Of a stretch of 64,000 nucleotides of DNA, positions 33,885-42,768 are shown in pieces (the stretch's first letter is position 1; each line of letters opens with the position of its first letter). Location: the NCBI RefSeq assembly GCF_002217755.1, contig NZ_BCFL01000020.1, positions 310,001-374,000 on the forward strand. Reading direction: 5' to 3'. Made by a program: the position numbers and the translations under genes. Origin of the DNA: Streptomyces hyaluromycini. Lineage in GTDB: Bacteria > Actinomycetota > Actinomycetes > Streptomycetales > Streptomycetaceae. Below the pieces are notes generated by a model. It worked only from the letters and a program-made list of their open reading frames with translations, was not told the DNA's origin and searched no databases.

Positions 33885-33942
33885 GTGAATCGTTCACTCA
33901 CACGGGTGATTGCGGTGGACGGAAATCGGAGGTGTGTCCACC
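33885..33942. promoter_or_regulatory. Two dyads in the divergent reductase/oxidase promoter region
   Basis: GTGAA-TCG-TTCAC (33885-33897) and GGTGGAC...GTCCACC (33914-33920 with 33936-33942). They occupy the middle of the 139-bp gap and could bind a regulator acting on either gene; none is encoded next to them. Confidence 0.45.
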
Positions 33943-33961
33943 GGCCCCCTAGCGTGTCGGC

Positions 33962-35668
33962 ATGGTTGATCATTCACCGGACAACTCGCTTTCCCCAGAC
34001 GGCTGGAGCCGTCGGGGCTTCCTGCGGTCCGCCGCCGCGCTCGCCGCGGTTCCGGTGCTGCTGGCCGCCGATCCGGCCATGGCCGCCGCCGAACTGCCCG
34101 GCTTCCCGGCGGAGGTCGCCCTGTACCGATCCGCGTACCGCAACTGGGGCGGCGAGATCACCGCGGACGGTCTGTGGGCGTGCGCCCCGGCCGACGCCGG
34201 TCAGGTGCTCGCGGCCGTCGACTGGGCCTGGCGCAACGGTTGGCGGGTCCGCGCGCGTGGCTCCGCACACGGCTGGTCGCCCTTGACGATCACCGAGGGG
34301 ACGGGGGCCGACGACAAGGTCCTGCTCGTCGACACCGCCGGCCACCTCACCGGGCTCGCCCTGGACTCCGCCACGGAGGTGCGGGCCGGGACCGGGGTCA
34401 CCCTGGAGGCGCTGCTCACCTTCCTGGAAGGCCACGGCCTCGGGCTGACCGCCGCGCCCGCGCCGGGCGATCTGACACTGGGCGGCGCGCTGGCGATCGA
34501 CGCGCACGGCACCGCCGTACCGGCCGACGGCGAGGAACCGCTCCCCGGCCACACCTACGGCTCGCTGAGCAACCTGGTGGTGGCGCTGACGGCGGTGGTG
34601 TGGGACGAGAGCGCAGGAACGTATGTCCTGCGGACGTTCCGGCGTGACGAGGCGGACTGTGCGGCGCTCCTGACGCATCTGGGCCGTGCGCTGGTCACCG
34701 AGGTCGTGCTGCGGGTCGGGGCGAACAGCGGGCTGCGGTGCGTCAGCCGGACCGACATCCCGGCCGGCGAGCTGTTCGCCGCGCCCGGGTCCGGTGGCCG
34801 GACCCTGGACGGCTTCCTGCGGCGGTCCGGGCGGGTCGAGGCGATCTGGTTCGCCTTCACCGAGTACCCGTGGCTGAAGGAGTGGAGCGTCGCGCCGGTC
34901 AGGCCGCTCGCCTCACGGCACGTCACCTCGCCGTACAACTACCCCTTCTCCGACAACGTGCCGACCGTGGTCGCCGACCTCGTGGGACGGATGGCGGCCG
35001 ACGCGGCCTGGTACCTGGCGCCGGTGCTGGGCAACGCGCAACTGGACGCGGCGGCGCTCGGGTTGGCGGCGACGCTGTCCGCTGACATCTGGGGGCCGTC
35101 GAAGAACACGCTGCTGTACGTCAGACCGACCACACTGCGGATCAACGCGAACGGGTACGCGGTGCTGACTCGGCGGGCCGACGTGCAGCGGGTGGTGCAC
35201 GAGTTCACCTCTTTCTACCGGGAACGGCTCACCGCGTACGCCGCGTCGGGGCGGTTCCCGGTCAACGGGTCGGTGGAGATCCGGGTGACGGGGCTGGACG
35301 AGGCGTCCGATGTCGGGGTGGACGGCGCTCAGATGCCGCTGCTGTCCGCGATGCGGCCTCGGGACGGTGCGGACACCGCCGTGTGGCTGGATGTGCTCTC
35401 GCTGCCGGGGACGCCCTATGCGGAGGCGTTCTTGCGGGAGTTGGAGCAGTTCCTGTTCGAGAGGTTCGAGGGGACTCGGGTCGAGTGGTCCAAAGGGTGG
35501 GGTTATACGGAGTCGGGTGTGTGGAGTGATGAGGAGGTGCTCGGCACCAGGATTCCGGGGTCGTTCGGGGGTGCGGTGTGGGATGCGGCGGTCGAGGTGT
35601 TGGACCGCCTTGATCCACACCGGGTTTTCAGCAACGGGTTCTTGGATGGGGTGCTTGTGCGCCGTTGA
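33962..35668 (+). CDS. FAD-binding oxidase, class II cholesterol oxidase type (VAO family), Tat-exported
   Basis: 568 aa. Signal WSRRGFLRSAAALAAV is a twin-arginine type. The FAD domain has ARGSAHGWSPLT, where the His is the expected covalent flavin link. The substrate domain contains the Glu of FAFTEYPWLKEW and the E-x-R of GSVEIRVTGL, which match the catalytic Glu and Glu/Arg pair known from Brevibacterium-type class II cholesterol oxidase. Length also fits. Predicted extracellular 3-beta-hydroxysteroid oxidase producing hydrogen peroxide; another sterol or alcohol is possible. The stop is close to a repeat element. Confidence 0.85.
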   Translation: MVDHSPDNSLSPDGWSRRGFLRSAAALAAVPVLLAADPAMAAAELPGFPAEVALYRSAYRNWGGEITADGLWACAPADAGQVLAAVDWAWRNGWRVRARGSAHGWSPLTITEGTGADDKVLLVDTAGHLTGLALDSATEVRAGTGVTLEALLTFLEGHGLGLTAAPAPGDLTLGGALAIDAHGTAVPADGEEPLPGHTYGSLSNLVVALTAVVWDESAGTYVLRTFRRDEADCAALLTHLGRALVTEVVLRVGANSGLRCVSRTDIPAGELFAAPGSGGRTLDGFLRRSGRVEAIWFAFTEYPWLKEWSVAPVRPLASRHVTSPYNYPFSDNVPTVVADLVGRMAADAAWYLAPVLGNAQLDAAALGLAATLSADIWGPSKNTLLYVRPTTLRINANGYAVLTRRADVQRVVHEFTSFYRERLTAYAASGRFPVNGSVEIRVTGLDEASDVGVDGAQMPLLSAMRPRDGADTAVWLDVLSLPGTPYAEAFLRELEQFLFERFEGTRVEWSKGWGYTESGVWSDEEVLGTRIPGSFGGAVWDAAVEVLDRLDPHRVFSNGFLDGVLVRR

Positions 35669-35680
35669 CGGGTGCGGGTT

Positions 35681-35725
35681 CGGTGGGGGCTGGGCGCGCA
35701 GTTCCCCGCGCCCCTTACGGGGCGC
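35681..35725. repeat. Streptomyces hairpin repeat that supplies a stop codon
   Basis: GGGCGCGCAGTTCCCC followed by hairpin GCGCCCC-TTAC-GGGGCGC (35708-35725). The TTA of the loop is the TAA stop of the leftward SDR gene, whose last residues (SAP) are read from the hairpin arm. Confidence 0.75.
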
Positions 35726-36611
35726 TGAAGTAGTGGCCCTCTTCCAAGTCGGCGATCAGACCCGGCTGTTCCGGCTTCCAGCCCAGGAGCTTCCTGGTTC
35801 GCTCGCTCGATGTCGCGTTGTCGATCGACGCCGCCATGCCCAGCCAGCCGAAGTGGGCCTGCGCCTCATCCGCCGGGATGCTCTTCACCGGTACGTCGAG
35901 GCCCCCGCCTATCGCCGCCGCGATGTCCTTGAAGGGGACTCCCTCATCGGCCGCTCCGTGCAGGGCGGTGCCCGCCGGGGCCGACTCCAGGGCCAGGCGG
36001 AACAGGCGGGCCGCGTCGAGGCGGTGGATGGCCGGCCAGCGGTTGGTGCCGTCGCCGACGTACGCGGCGACGCCCTTCTCCCGGGCGACGTCGATCAGCC
36101 GGGCTACGAAGCCCTGGTCTCCGCGGCCGTGCACCGTGGGGGCCAGGCGGACCACCGCGCTGCGTACCCCGCGCTCGGCGAGGGCGAGCGCCGCGAGGTC
36201 TGAGTCGCTGCGATAGGTGCCCGGTACCGGGGTGTCCTCCTCCGTCGCCACGCCCTCGACCGAGGCGAGCATCAGGGTTCCCGAGGTGACCACGAAGGGC
36301 CGGTCCGAGCCCTCCAGGGCCGCTCCGATCGCCTCGATCACGCGCAGGTCGCCCTCCGCCGCGAGGGTGAGGTTCGGGAAGTCGTCGTGGTTGAAGGCCA
36401 GGTGGATGACGCCGTCGGTGTCGGCCGCCGCGCGGGCCAGGTCCTCGGGGTCGTCGAGGCTGCCGCGGTGCACTTCGGCGCCCGCCGCCCGCAGGGCCTC
36501 GGCCGACCTGTCCGAGCGGGCGAGGGCGAGGACCCGGTGGCCGGCGCCGAGGAGTTCGGGGACGACGGCGGAACCGATGAAGCCGCTGCCGCCGGTGACG
36601 AATACCCGCAT
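35715..36611 (-). CDS. NAD-dependent epimerase/dehydratase family protein (extended SDR)
   Basis: 298 aa. N-terminal TGGSGFIGS (residues 6-14) is the NAD(P) loop; HLAFNHD and VTSGTLML follow. The usual YxxxK is not obvious (TYRSDSDLAAL is at that place), so the enzyme is atypical, as in many SDR_a5 members. Cytosolic, probably a reductase of aldehydes or a nucleotide-sugar-like substrate. The last codons and stop come from a repeat hairpin. Divergent from a LysR gene that likely controls it. Confidence 0.87.
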   Translation of the reverse strand: MRVFVTGGSGFIGSAVVPELLGAGHRVLALARSDRSAEALRAAGAEVHRGSLDDPEDLARAAADTDGVIHLAFNHDDFPNLTLAAEGDLRVIEAIGAALEGSDRPFVVTSGTLMLASVEGVATEEDTPVPGTYRSDSDLAALALAERGVRSAVVRLAPTVHGRGDQGFVARLIDVAREKGVAAYVGDGTNRWPAIHRLDAARLFRLALESAPAGTALHGAADEGVPFKDIAAAIGGGLDVPVKSIPADEAQAHFGWLGMAASIDNATSSERTRKLLGWKPEQPGLIADLEEGHYFSAP

Positions 36612-36698
36612 GGTGGGTGCTCCTTCGAGAGAGGGGATCGTGCTTCCATCGTTCGGCCGGCGGGCGGCCGGCGTCCAAAGCCTGTTTCGCAATACGCA

Positions 36699-36713
36699 AT
36701 GCCTTTCAGGCAT
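36699..36713. promoter_or_regulatory. LysR-type dyad in divergent promoter
   Basis: ATGCCT-TTC-AGGCAT is a perfect inverted repeat, 32 bp before the LysR ATG and 88 bp before the SDR start. Typical position for a LysR regulator controlling itself and the divergent gene. Confidence 0.55.
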
Positions 36714-36744
36714 CGCTGCAGGTCGTCGGTCTTATGCTGGAGGC

Positions 36745-37647
36745 ATGGCTGATCCGGCTTCCGCCCCCGACCTCGATCTGCGGCTCGTGCGGTACTTCAC
36801 CGTCGTCGCCGGGCAGCGGCACTTCGGGCGGGCCGCAGATGCCCTGCACATCACCCAGCCCGCGCTGAGCCGGCAGATCCAGCGCCTTGAGCAGGTGCTG
36901 GGTGCGCGGCTCTTCGACCGCACCCCGCAGGGGGCCCGGCTCACCGAGGCCGGCGAGGTGTTCCTGGCCCGGGCCGGGGCGTTGCTGCGGGCAGCGGGCG
37001 AGGCCGCCGCTGCCACCCGGGCCGCCGCCGAGCCCAGCCGGATCACCGTCGGGTACATCAACGGGATCTTCGTCACCCCGGCCGTGCGCGAGCTGCGCCG
37101 CCGCTTCCCGGACGCCGACGTACGGACCCTGCACCTCGACTGGGGCGAGCCGCACGAGGCCCTGCTGACAGGGCGCGTGGACGCCGTCGTGACCCGGCTG
37201 CCGCTGCGCACCGACGGGTTGCGGGTGACGGTCCTCTACGACGAGCCGCGCGTCCTGGTGGTCCCTCTGGACCACCGGCTGGCCGGGAAGGAGTCGGTCA
37301 CCCTCGACGACATCGCCGACGAGCCGCTGCCCCGGGGGAAGGATCCGCTCTGGAACGCGTTCTGGCGCGTGGATCCCCGGCCGGACGGCAGCCCCGCGCC
37401 CGACGGTCCGCTGATCGTCGCGGTGGAGGACAAGTTCGAGCATGTCGCCGCCGGGCAGGCCGTGGCGATCGCGCCCCGGGTGCCCGGCGCGACCGTCCGC
37501 CCCGACCTGACCACGGTCCCGCTGCACGGCGTCGAGCCGAGCCACGTGGTGCTGGCGACCCGCGCCGGGGACAACCACCGGCTGCTGGCCGCCTTCCGCA
37601 GGTCGGCCGAGGCACTGCTGACGGGGCCGACGCCGGAGCCGGACTAG
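36745..37647 (+). CDS. LysR family transcriptional regulator
   Basis: 300 aa, ATG with GGAGGC 2-7 nt upstream. Winged HTH at residues 9-70 (FTVVAGQRHFGRAADALHIT, then QPALSRQIQRLE); periplasmic-binding-like effector domain 90-300. Divergent from the SDR gene with a dyad between them: the classical LysR arrangement, so the SDR substrate may be the co-inducer (inference). Confidence 0.93.
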   Translation: MADPASAPDLDLRLVRYFTVVAGQRHFGRAADALHITQPALSRQIQRLEQVLGARLFDRTPQGARLTEAGEVFLARAGALLRAAGEAAAATRAAAEPSRITVGYINGIFVTPAVRELRRRFPDADVRTLHLDWGEPHEALLTGRVDAVVTRLPLRTDGLRVTVLYDEPRVLVVPLDHRLAGKESVTLDDIADEPLPRGKDPLWNAFWRVDPRPDGSPAPDGPLIVAVEDKFEHVAAGQAVAIAPRVPGATVRPDLTTVPLHGVEPSHVVLATRAGDNHRLLAAFRRSAEALLTGPTPEPD

Positions 37648-37687
37648 GCGCTCCGCTGGAAGTGCCGCTGCCGACTGCGGCGCCGTC

Positions 37688-37731
37688 GTGGCTGGTCGCG
37701 CAGTTCCCCGCGCCCCTAAAGGGGCGCTGCC
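37688..37731. repeat. Streptomyces hairpin repeat (convergent gap)
   Basis: GGCTGGTCGCGCAGTTCCCC followed by hairpin GCGCCCCT-AA-AGGGGCGC (37710-37727). Same family and orientation as the 35.7-kb element. Lies between the LysR and TetR stops and can serve as a bidirectional terminator. Confidence 0.7.
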
Positions 37732-37759
37732 GAACCGTAGGGGACTTCACCGGCCCCGC

Positions 37760-38362
37760 CTAGGGCGTCAGCTGGGCCTGGACGGCGGGGCCGTACCGGT
37801 CGGCGATGTCACCGATGTCGGCGGCCGCGGAGTCGCGCAGCCGTGGGCCGCGGGCGATGCCGTACATCACGCCCAGGCCGATGAGCTGGGCGACGGCGAG
37901 CTCGGCGCGCAGGTCCGGGTCGGGTCCGGTGAGCCGGGCGGCGAGGGCGTCGACCACGTGGGCGCGGAAGTTGGCGCGCAGCACATCGCCGTGGTCGCCG
38001 TGCAGGGGCGCGAAGACGATGCGCAGCAGCGGGTCGGCGCCGCGGTCGCGCTGGCTCTCCAGGACGTGCCGGACCATGTGCCGGCCGAGATCGTCCAGGG
38101 GTGCGTCGAGGAGGGCGGCCGCGTCGGTGTCGAAGGACATCACCCGGGCGAACAGGCTGTCCTTGTTGCCGAAGTACTTGAGGATCAACGGCGCGCTGAC
38201 CCCGGCGCGTTCGGCGACGTCCTTGAGGGTGATGTCGGCGTGCGCGTGCCGGGCGAGGAGGTGCCGGGCGGCCCTGAGGATGGCCGCCTTGGTGGCCTCG
38301 GCGTCCCGTCGGGCGGGGGCGGGCGCGGAGGGGGTGCCGGGTCGGGTGCTCACGGCACTCAT
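37760..38362 (-). CDS. TetR family transcriptional regulator
   Basis: 200 aa. HTH at 25-70 (ITLKDVAERAGVSAPLILKYF). The ATG overlaps the stop of the MFS gene (ATGA), so it is translated from the same message as the transporter and probably represses that transcript in the absence of a drug-like ligand. Cognate operators are likely the two dyads ahead of the MFS gene. Confidence 0.93.
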   Translation of the reverse strand: MSAVSTRPGTPSAPAPARRDAEATKAAILRAARHLLARHAHADITLKDVAERAGVSAPLILKYFGNKDSLFARVMSFDTDAAALLDAPLDDLGRHMVRHVLESQRDRGADPLLRIVFAPLHGDHGDVLRANFRAHVVDALAARLTGPDPDLRAELAVAQLIGLGVMYGIARGPRLRDSAAADIGDIADRYGPAVQAQLTP

Positions 38363-39852
38363 GCTCCCTCCAGCGCGTCGTCCCTCGCACTCTCGGCGCG
38401 GCTCCGGGCGGGGGCAGGGCCGGCGGGTGCCTTGTCGCCGGGTATGGAGAGGGCCGCGGCGACGGCCGTGAGGGCGACGGCGGCGGCCATCGCGAAGGCC
38501 AGCAGGTAGCCGTGGAGCGTGGCGACGGGAACGCCGCCGACGAGGCTGGTGTGGTGGGTGAGGACGGCGGCCACGGCGGCGCTGGAGGTGGCCTGGCCGA
38601 TGGTGCGCATGAGGACGTTGACGCCGTTGGCGGAGGCGGTCTGGCTCGCCGGGACGGCCCGCAGGATCAGTGTGGGCAGCGCGGAGTAGGCGAGGGTGGT
38701 GCCGGTGGCGACGACGGTGGCGCCCAGGATGATCATCCACAGGTCGCGGCTGTCGGCGATGCGGACCACGTATCCGCAGGCGATGACGGCGGCGCCGAGG
38801 GCCAGGGTGATGCGCGGGCCGCGGGAGGCGGAGATCCGGGCGGAGAGCGGCGAGAACAGCAGCATGGTCACGCCGCCGGGGAGCAGGCACAGGCCGGTGG
38901 CCACGATCGACAGGCCGAGGCCGTACCCGGTGGCCTTCGGCGCCTGCACCAGCTGGGCGGTGACCAGGGAGTTGGCGTAGAAGGCGAACCCGGTGAGCAG
39001 GGCGGCGATGTGCGAGAGGCCGACTCGTGGCCGGGTCACGAGGTGCAGGTCGACCAGGGGCTGCCCGGTCCGCAGCTGCTGCCACCACCACAGCGCCAGC
39101 ACGAGGACGGCGGCGCCGAACAGTCCGAGGACGCGCGGGCTGCCCCAGCCCCACTGGCCGCCCTGGGAGACGCCGAGCAGCAGAGAGGTCAGCCCGACGG
39201 CCAGCCCGAGGGTGCCGAGGACGTCGAACCGGCCGGGCTCGCGCACCGGTGACTCCCGGACCGCCCACCAGACGGCCGCGACGCCCAGCGCCCCGAGGAA
39301 GCTGGTCAGCCAGAACATGGTGTGCCAGTCGTAGTACTGCACCACCAGCGCGGCCAGCGGCAGGCCGAGGGCGGCTCCGATGCCGACGGTGGAGCTCATC
39401 AGCGCCACCGCAGAGCCCCGGCGCTCGGGCGGCAGTTCGTCGCGCAGGATGCTGATCGACAGCGGTACGACGGAGGCGGCGGTGCCCTGGAAGGCGCGGG
39501 CGACGATGAGCACGGTGATGTCCGACGACAGGGCGCACATCACGGAGCCGACCGTCATCAGCGCGAGGGCCCCGGTGAGCACCCGGCGCTTGCCGTACAT
39601 GTCGCCGGCCCGGCCGAGCACCGGCGTGAGGACGGCCCCGGCGAGCAGGGTCGCGGTGACCATCCAGGAGACGGCACCGGCCGAGGAGTGGGTGAGCCGG
39701 GGCAGGTCCGGCAGGAGCGGGACGACCACCGTCTGCATGACGGCCATCAGGATCCCGCCGAAGGCCAGCACCGGGATGGTCAGCCGCTCCCGCAGCCGGG
39801 GTGGTGCGGCGGGCGGCCCCTGGTGGCCGGCTGTCGGGGCGGGCTGGTCCAT
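38359..39852 (-). CDS. MFS drug exporter, DHA2 (14-helix) type
   Basis: 497 aa from ATG 39852 (AGGAG 5 nt upstream; GTG 39858 has no space for a site). About 14 hydrophobic helices; motif A-like GRAGDMYGKRRV between helices 2 and 3 and the antiporter motif C-like GIGAALGLPLAAL. Proton-driven export of hydrophobic compounds at the cell membrane. First gene of a two-gene transcript with its TetR regulator. Confidence 0.92.
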   Translation of the reverse strand: MDQPAPTAGHQGPPAAPPRLRERLTIPVLAFGGILMAVMQTVVVPLLPDLPRLTHSSAGAVSWMVTATLLAGAVLTPVLGRAGDMYGKRRVLTGALALMTVGSVMCALSSDITVLIVARAFQGTAASVVPLSISILRDELPPERRGSAVALMSSTVGIGAALGLPLAALVVQYYDWHTMFWLTSFLGALGVAAVWWAVRESPVREPGRFDVLGTLGLAVGLTSLLLGVSQGGQWGWGSPRVLGLFGAAVLVLALWWWQQLRTGQPLVDLHLVTRPRVGLSHIAALLTGFAFYANSLVTAQLVQAPKATGYGLGLSIVATGLCLLPGGVTMLLFSPLSARISASRGPRITLALGAAVIACGYVVRIADSRDLWMIILGATVVATGTTLAYSALPTLILRAVPASQTASANGVNVLMRTIGQATSSAAVAAVLTHHTSLVGGVPVATLHGYLLAFAMAAAVALTAVAAALSIPGDKAPAGPAPARSRAESARDDALEGA

Positions 39853-39881
39853 CGGCACTCCTGCGGCGACGCGGAAAACAA

Positions 39882-39924
39882 GGTGAATACGAATTCACCC
39901 TATCGGGTGAATGGCCTTTCACCC
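39882..39924. promoter_or_regulatory. Paired TetR operators upstream of the MFS gene
   Basis: GGTGAAT-ACGA-ATTCACC (39882-39899) and GGGTGAA-N6-TTCACCC (39905-39924), centres 24 bp apart, sharing the same GGTGAA half-site. Located 30-70 bp before the MFS start. Confidence 0.7.
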
Positions 39925-39948
39925 AAACATCCCGCGGCCGTAAAGCGC

Positions 39949-41133
39949 CTACGACCGGACGCGCAGGGCGCGCGCCGCCCGTGGCCCGAGCCACCGCTTG
40001 AACCGGCGCAGCACCTCCAGCCGCCCGGCGGCCTTGTCGAGGCCGTAGTAGAGCTGCGGCGGTACGTACGGCAGCAGGGGTGAGTGCCGCTGGCCGAGCA
40101 GGGCGAACATGCGGTGCGGGGACAGGCCGATGTAGCGGGGCAGGTTCTCGTACCACTGGGCGCTGAGCCGGGCCGCGCTCTGCGCGGAGACGAGTTCGGC
40201 CTTGCGCCGCCGTTCGTAGGCGGCGAGGGCCTGCGGCAGGGCGGCGTGTTCGCGCAGTGCGTCGGCGAGGCACATGGCGTCCTCCAGGGCGAGGGTGGTG
40301 CCGGCACCGATGGAGTAGTGGGTGGTGTGCGCGGCGTCGCCGAGCAGGACGAGGTTGCCGTGGTGCCAGGTGCGGTTGGTGAGGGTGCGGAAGGCCGGCC
40401 AGGCCGCCGAGGAACCGCCGATCAGCGGGCGGCCGTCGAGGATGCCGGCGAACAGCTTCTCCAGCAGGGCCAGTTGGCCGGCCTCGTCCATCGTGTCGAG
40501 GCCGAGGCCGGTGAGGGTGTCCGGGGCGCACTCGATGACGCAGGTGCTGTGCTCGGCGTCGTACGGGTAGCCGTAGCACCAGACCCAGCCGTGCTCCGTC
40601 TCGGCGAAGGCGAAGGTGAAGGAGTCGAAGACCTGGGTGGTGCCGAGCCATACGTAGTGGTTGCGGCCCTCGGTGACGTCGGTGCCGAAGTGGTCGGCGT
40701 GCCGGGCGCGCAGGGTGCTGTGGATGCCGTCGGCGGCGACGACCAGGTCGGCCTCGGGGAGGTTGCCGGGGGTGATCTCGTCCTCGAACTCCAGCCGGAC
40801 GCCGAGGCCGCGGGCGCGTTCGGCGAGGATCTCCAGGAGGCGATGGCGGCCGATGCCGTGACCCGCGTCGCCGGGCTGCCGGGTCACCTGGTCACGGACG
40901 TGGGCGACGCCCTGGGTCCAGCGCACCGAGCTCTCCTCGATGGCCCGTGCCGTCTCGGGGTCGTACGTGTGGAGCCGGTCGAGCAGGGCGCGCCAGTAGG
41001 TGACGCCCCAGCCGTAGGTGGAGCCCTCGGGGTTGCGTTCGCGGACGGTGATGTCGTGGGACGGGTTCTGCCGCTTGAGCAGGATCGCGAGATACAGGCC
41101 GGCGGGCCCGCCTCCGACGCAGACGACCTTCAC
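39949..41133 (-). CDS. FAD-dependent monooxygenase (class A aromatic hydroxylase)
   Basis: 394 aa. The three FAD motifs of the family are present: GGGPAG (7-12), VAADGIHS (about 150) and LLGDAAHTTH (about 275). The N-terminus ERNPEGSTYGWGVTY resembles salicylyl-CoA 5-hydroxylase and VioD-type enzymes. Cytosolic; hydroxylates an aromatic compound with NAD(P)H and oxygen; the substrate is not evident. Divergent from the tyrosinase operon across 349 bp. Confidence 0.87.
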   Translation of the reverse strand: MKVVCVGGGPAGLYLAILLKRQNPSHDITVRERNPEGSTYGWGVTYWRALLDRLHTYDPETARAIEESSVRWTQGVAHVRDQVTRQPGDAGHGIGRHRLLEILAERARGLGVRLEFEDEITPGNLPEADLVVAADGIHSTLRARHADHFGTDVTEGRNHYVWLGTTQVFDSFTFAFAETEHGWVWCYGYPYDAEHSTCVIECAPDTLTGLGLDTMDEAGQLALLEKLFAGILDGRPLIGGSSAAWPAFRTLTNRTWHHGNLVLLGDAAHTTHYSIGAGTTLALEDAMCLADALREHAALPQALAAYERRRKAELVSAQSAARLSAQWYENLPRYIGLSPHRMFALLGQRHSPLLPYVPPQLYYGLDKAAGRLEVLRRFKRWLGPRAARALRVRS

Positions 41134-41482
41134 TCACACACCCCTGGGTTTCACCGAACGTGGTCAATTGGCACCGGAGGGTAGCAGCGAGAAAGCGCCC
41201 GCCCGGGTTTTCGAATCGCGCCACTTTGGCGCCGTGAGCCACGCCACCCGGACGGCGGACCGCCGCGAAAGATCACCGGAAAACCGCGCGCCCACGCAAG
41301 GAACTCCCCGTTCCGGGTCCGGCTGGACCGTCGCCGCGACAAGATCACCTTTGTTCAATCCTGTATGACATGTGGTTAATTGTCCTGATCGCAGCCAACC
41401 CGATCCGGGCGATTTCTCCCGCTCCGGAACCGACGGATAGGCATACGGGGTCATCACCCGCACCCGTCACTGGAGCATCCGT
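41134..41482. promoter_or_regulatory. 349-bp gap with divergent promoters
   Basis: No gene seen. GGAAC-N5-GTTCC at 41300-41314 and a tight CGGCGG/CCGCCG dyad at 41253-41265. A possible rightward promoter is TTGTTC (41351-41356)-N18-GTTAAT (41375-41380) for the tyrosinase operon; the region 41350-41385 is distinctly AT-richer than its surroundings. Confidence 0.4.
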
Positions 41483-41887
41483 ATGCCCGAACTCACCCGC
41501 CGTCGCACACTCACCGCGGCGGCCGCCCTCGCCGCCGCGGCCGGTGTCCCGACCCTCGTCGCGCCCGGCGCCTCGGCCGCCGGCCACTCGCACGGGGGAT
41601 CACTCGAACCCTTCGACGAGGTCTACAAGGGCCGCCGGATACAGGGCCGGCCGACCGCCATGGACGACATGGGCGGCATGAACGGCATGGGAGGTCATCA
41701 CCACGGACACGGCGCCGGATACGCGGTGTTCGTGGACGCGGTCGAGCTGCACGTGATGCGGAACGCCGACGGCAGCTGGATCAGCGTGGTCAGCCACTAC
41801 GACCCCGTCGCCACCCCGCGCGCCGCCGCCCGCGCCGCGGTCGACGAGTTGCAGGGCGCCGCGCTGCTGCCGTTCCCCGCCAACTGA
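41483..41887 (+). CDS. melC1: Tyrosinase copper chaperone (caddie protein)
   Basis: 134 aa. Twin-arginine signal (LTRRRTLTAAAA) and a His/Met-rich stretch (MDDMGGMNGMGG then HHHGHG, about residues 68-83) that delivers copper. In the family MelC1 binds apo-tyrosinase, loads copper and carries it out through Tat. TGGAG lies 6 nt before ATG. MelC2 follows 37 bp downstream, the standard melC operon. Confidence 0.93.
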   Translation: MPELTRRRTLTAAAALAAAAGVPTLVAPGASAAGHSHGGSLEPFDEVYKGRRIQGRPTAMDDMGGMNGMGGHHHGHGAGYAVFVDAVELHVMRNADGSWISVVSHYDPVATPRAAARAAVDELQGAALLPFPAN

Positions 41888-41924
41888 CCGCCCTGACCGC
41901 CCCGTACAAGGAGCAACTCCGCAC

Positions 41925-42755
41925 ATGACCGTACGCAAGAACCAGGCCGGTCTGACCACCGACGAGAGGCGGCGTTTCGTCGCCGCCGTCATCGAGCTGA
42001 AGCGCAGCGGGCGTTACGACGACTTCGTGCGCACGCACAACGCCTTCATCATGTCCGACACCGACGACTCGGAGCGCACCGGCCACCGTTCGCCGTCGTT
42101 CCTGCCCTGGCACCGCAGATTCCTGCTCGACTTCGAGCAGGCCCTGCAGTCCGTGGACGCCTCCGTCGCACTCCCCTACTGGGACTGGAGCGCCGACCGG
42201 ACCGTCCGTGCCGCGCTGTGGGCACCGGACTTCCTCGGCGGCACCGGGCGCAGTTCGGACGGGCGGGTGACGGACGGGCCGTTCGCCGCGGCCGGCGGGA
42301 ACTGGCCGGTCAACGTCCGTGTGGACGGCCGTACTTATCTGCGCAGGTCGCTCGGGACGAGCGTGCGCGAGCTGCCGACCCGGGCCGAGGTCGAGTCGGT
42401 CCTGTCCATGGCGACGTACGACATGGCGCCCTGGAACAGCGCCTCGGACGGTTTCCGGAACCATCTGGAGGGCTGGCGCGGGGTCAACCTGCACAACAGG
42501 GTGCACGTCTGGGTCGGCGGGCAGATGGCCACCGGGGTCTCCCCCAACGACCCGGTGTTCTGGCTGCACCACGCCTTCATCGACAAGCTCTGGGCCCGCT
42601 GGCAGCGCCGGCACCCGGAGGCGGCCTATGTGCCGGGCGGTGGCACGCCGGACGTGGTGGACCTGGACGAGACGATGAAGCCGTGGAACGACGTGCGGCC
42701 GGCGGACCTGCTCGACCACACGAGGTTCTACACGTTCGACACCCTGGAGGACTGA
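41925..42755 (+). CDS. melC2: Tyrosinase
   Basis: 276 aa, close to the 273 aa of Streptomyces tyrosinases, without its own signal (exported with MelC1). Copper A ligands: HNAFIMSD region, HRSPSFLPWHRRF. Copper B ligands: LHNRVHVWVGG and WLHHAFIDKLWARWQ. Type-3 copper enzyme that hydroxylates monophenols and oxidises diphenols to quinones, giving dark melanin outside the cell. Second gene of the operon. Confidence 0.96.
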   Translation: MTVRKNQAGLTTDERRRFVAAVIELKRSGRYDDFVRTHNAFIMSDTDDSERTGHRSPSFLPWHRRFLLDFEQALQSVDASVALPYWDWSADRTVRAALWAPDFLGGTGRSSDGRVTDGPFAAAGGNWPVNVRVDGRTYLRRSLGTSVRELPTRAEVESVLSMATYDMAPWNSASDGFRNHLEGWRGVNLHNRVHVWVGGQMATGVSPNDPVFWLHHAFIDKLWARWQRRHPEAAYVPGGGTPDVVDLDETMKPWNDVRPADLLDHTRFYTFDTLED

Positions 42756-42768
42756 TCGGGCCGCTGCG

